From contig OU015497.1 in assembly GCA_907164885.2 (NCBI GenBank), forward strand, positions 66,937,577 to 67,001,576: a stretch of DNA of 64,000 bases, written 5' to 3'. Source of the DNA: Dolomedes plantarius. Lineage: Eukaryota > Arthropoda > Arachnida > Araneae > Dolomedidae. Shown here one piece after another: positions 61,721 through 64,000 of the stretch. The notes below the pieces were generated by a model. That model was not told the origin of the DNA. It was given only the letters and a program-made list of their open reading frames with translations, and ran no database searches. How positions within the stretch are numbered: the stretch's first letter is position 1; every line of letters begins with the position of its first letter. The translations under genes and the position numbers were made by a program.

Positions 61721-64000
61721 TTTTGAATTGAAAACTATATTTGTTAAAATTACTACAAAAAAATGTAATAGTGATAGGCATTTTCTACACTCCTTCCAGA
61801 GCTCCAAGGAAATAAAAATTACCAATCACAGAAAAAATTCAATGACCACGTGATATGTCAAACCACTCCCAGGCCATGTCATATTCTTGGCACCAACGGA
61901 GGAATGCAATGCTACTTTCCTAGAGCACCGTGTACAAGGCCTTGAATTTAAACACGATTGTGTAAAAACTGGTAGTCATCCAGGCATTCATATAAAAATC
62001 CGGAGGAAACAAATTATCAAGTAAATATTAAAAATCTCTGAGAAAAATTATATTTGCTGTGATAAAATGTGATAAAAATATCTTTTTACATACAAACTGC
62101 ATGAAGTCTAGAAAATAAAATTATAAAATAACAATTATAAATCCACACAGTTATACAAAAACGATATTTTATCAATAACTATAAATACTCAATATTAATA
62201 TTTTTGAATAAAATGTTAAATTGCTACAATTATCAAAATATTTACACGTATGGGTTAAAGCAGAGCGCACCGTTAGATGCAATCTGGATTAATCTATCGT
62301 CAGTTATTGATTAGGAACATTCCTATAGGTTTACAGTTAAATCCTGATAGTGGCTTGGAATTTCAGTAGTAATCATTAAAATGGACATGTAAATATCTCA
62401 GGTGGTCCATAAATTAGGTAACCAAAATTAAATGTAATGAAGTGGAATTGATTTTTGTTTTACCTAATTTCAATGCAAACGCAAAACACCACCTAGAGGT
62501 GACAAAATGACAAGTATTTTTCACTTTTTTTCCTTAAATATGGAGATGAATATACATAAATATAACTCCATTATTAGGGTAGGTAGTTTTTGGAAGCACC
62601 GATTTTCCTATTCATGTATGCATTAAGGGGATAGTGGACATACAAATTACCAAAAATCGGAAAAAAATTGGAATTTTTTTGGGATGTATTAATATTTTTA
62701 AAATATGTAAATATTGGAATAAAATGCATTTAAAATATGTAAGAAAAAATAACATGAAAACGTGGTGGCTTTAGAAAAGTAAATATTAAAGGTAGGTGAA
62801 AAAAAATCTTCTAAAAGGCTTTTTTATGAAAGTGAGTCACAGTTTTTGAGTCACAGTTTTTGACGATTTATAAAATTTATAACAAAAACTCCTCTTATAC
62901 ATTAAAATAAAGTTATGCATCCATTTCAGGTTTCGACATCATTAAGATTACCAAAGTTTAACTTAAGAGTAGAAAATTACCAAAATATCACGAAAATTCA
63001 GAGTACAAGCATAAAATTAATTCCTAAAAATTAACTATTCGACGAAAGCACAAAGTAATACATAACTGTGTTCAAAATGTATTCATAAGCAATATAAATG
63101 CAAAATTAAGGGGGTAAGTTAAAAACTGGATCGCAAGGAGCATTAAAAAAATAATAAAATTTCAGTTTTTAAAATATTAAAAAATATTAAAATATTTAAT
63201 CAAATTTTATAAGGTGTTTGATATAGGTATACTTTAAAGAATATATATGCAACATTTCACATCTGCGAGGTAAAAATTTCAAAAATTGCTTTGTAATGTC
63301 AAAAATCCCCTTTTAAGCTCATGTCCGTAAAGCGATCAATAAAAATTGAACAGTTACAATAACTTGAACGAGGAGAATTTACGATATATGTTAACTAAAA
63401 TATACTTCAACTGGAAAAAAAAAGTTTATTAAATTATGTTGAATATGTTATAAAAATGAAAATAAAAATACAAGACCAGTCTCATCCCCCCTAAAATAGT
63501 ACCTATAAGGTAAAGAAATAAAACTTTCTTTTCAATAATTTTCGAATTATTCTTGTCACCCTCAACAAAACATTATTTTTCTTATTTCTGGGGGAATATT
63601 TCAAATGCATCATCTGTCATTAAAACAAAAGATCAAAATCAAAAATGAAATTCAATAGTAAGGTACGGTATTAATTAAACTACTCAGTTTCTTAATAGCA
63701 TAACCAATCGTTCGTGATCTGTAAGATCTAAACTTGACCAAAAACTATCAAACATTGCTTTAAAAAGATACTGTAAAATAAATTATGTATAACTAGCATA
63801 TTTTTTCAGTGTTATAAAAATGGTTTCCAATGAAATTTATGAACATTCTTTTGAAAAGGATTTGATTTTTTTTCATCTGACATAATGCTGAGTGTGAAAA
63901 CCATAAAAATTTTATACATAATGGCATAAATTTGCGAATTTAAAAATATTTCTCTTTCCCACCGAAATGTGACTTTTTTTATTTTTTAACATTTACATAA
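61721..64000. other. AT-rich stretch, nothing firmly recognised
   Basis: A possible element end, AGGTGGTCCATAAATTAGGT, lies at 62401. An AAGGGGATAGTGGACATAC block at 62625 resembles AAGGGGGCAGTGGACC at 57242. No coding-like frames. Confidence 0.4.

Noticed and set aside
62401..62480. A complete mini-element between AAATTAGGTAACC and a TTACCTAATTT
   Set aside because: The inverted match is about 10 bp and AT-rich, so it is too weak to call.

Overview
This 64 kb window is AT-rich animal nuclear DNA and is almost entirely repeats: long (TA)n arrays, short satellites and many transposable elements (TEs) in different states of decay. There is no operon, no ribosome-binding site, no CRISPR array and no convincing complete host gene. 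The TE mix (tRNA-headed SINEs, Helitrons, Tc1/mariner, piggyBac, hAT, jockey-like and Ty3/gypsy) points to an arthropod. I infer an arachnid, probably an orb-weaving spider, from the look of the Tc1 transposase and SINEs; this rests on recognition and was not searched.

Layout. 0-10 kb: a SINE (153-375), a short minus-strand Helitron (1662-2522), the broken 3' part of a jockey-like non-LTR element (3490-5330), hairpins, and a decayed minus-strand Tc1 (6681-8006). 9.8-15 kb: a probable solo LTR with a perfect six-unit heat-shock element (9830-10632), a Tc3-like element (10672-11746), a mariner (13537-14505) and a hAT MITE (14636-14958). 16-28 kb: a short Helitron (16038-16793), then a 6.3 kb region bounded by Helitron-like ends (21677-27961) that holds minisatellites, a hAT pseudogene and a 2.5 kb near-palindrome. 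30-38 kb: a young, full-length Ty3/gypsy element (30221-37488; LTRs differ at 1 of 472 bases) inside a (TA)n array, followed by a solo LTR between two more (TA)n arrays. 39.8-48.3 kb: three neighbouring tandem-repeat families, with a palindromic MITE between the first two and a piggyBac inserted in the third. 51-61 kb: two more SINEs, a 250 bp palindrome, a second copy of the MITE, a full-length Helitron (56380-58405) directly followed by a full-length Tc1 (58418-59822), and another inverted-repeat element. 61.2-64 kb: a three-copy tandem repeat, then AT-rich DNA with nothing recognised.

How it fits together. The coding content belongs to mobile elements, and nearly all of it is broken. The youngest coding unit is the Ty3/gypsy element, whose Gag and Pol frames are in register but separated by one UGA, and whose reverse transcriptase lacks one catalytic aspartate. 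A recurring pattern is that element ends abut (TA)n arrays, so the arrays look like landing sites, or arise from element ends.
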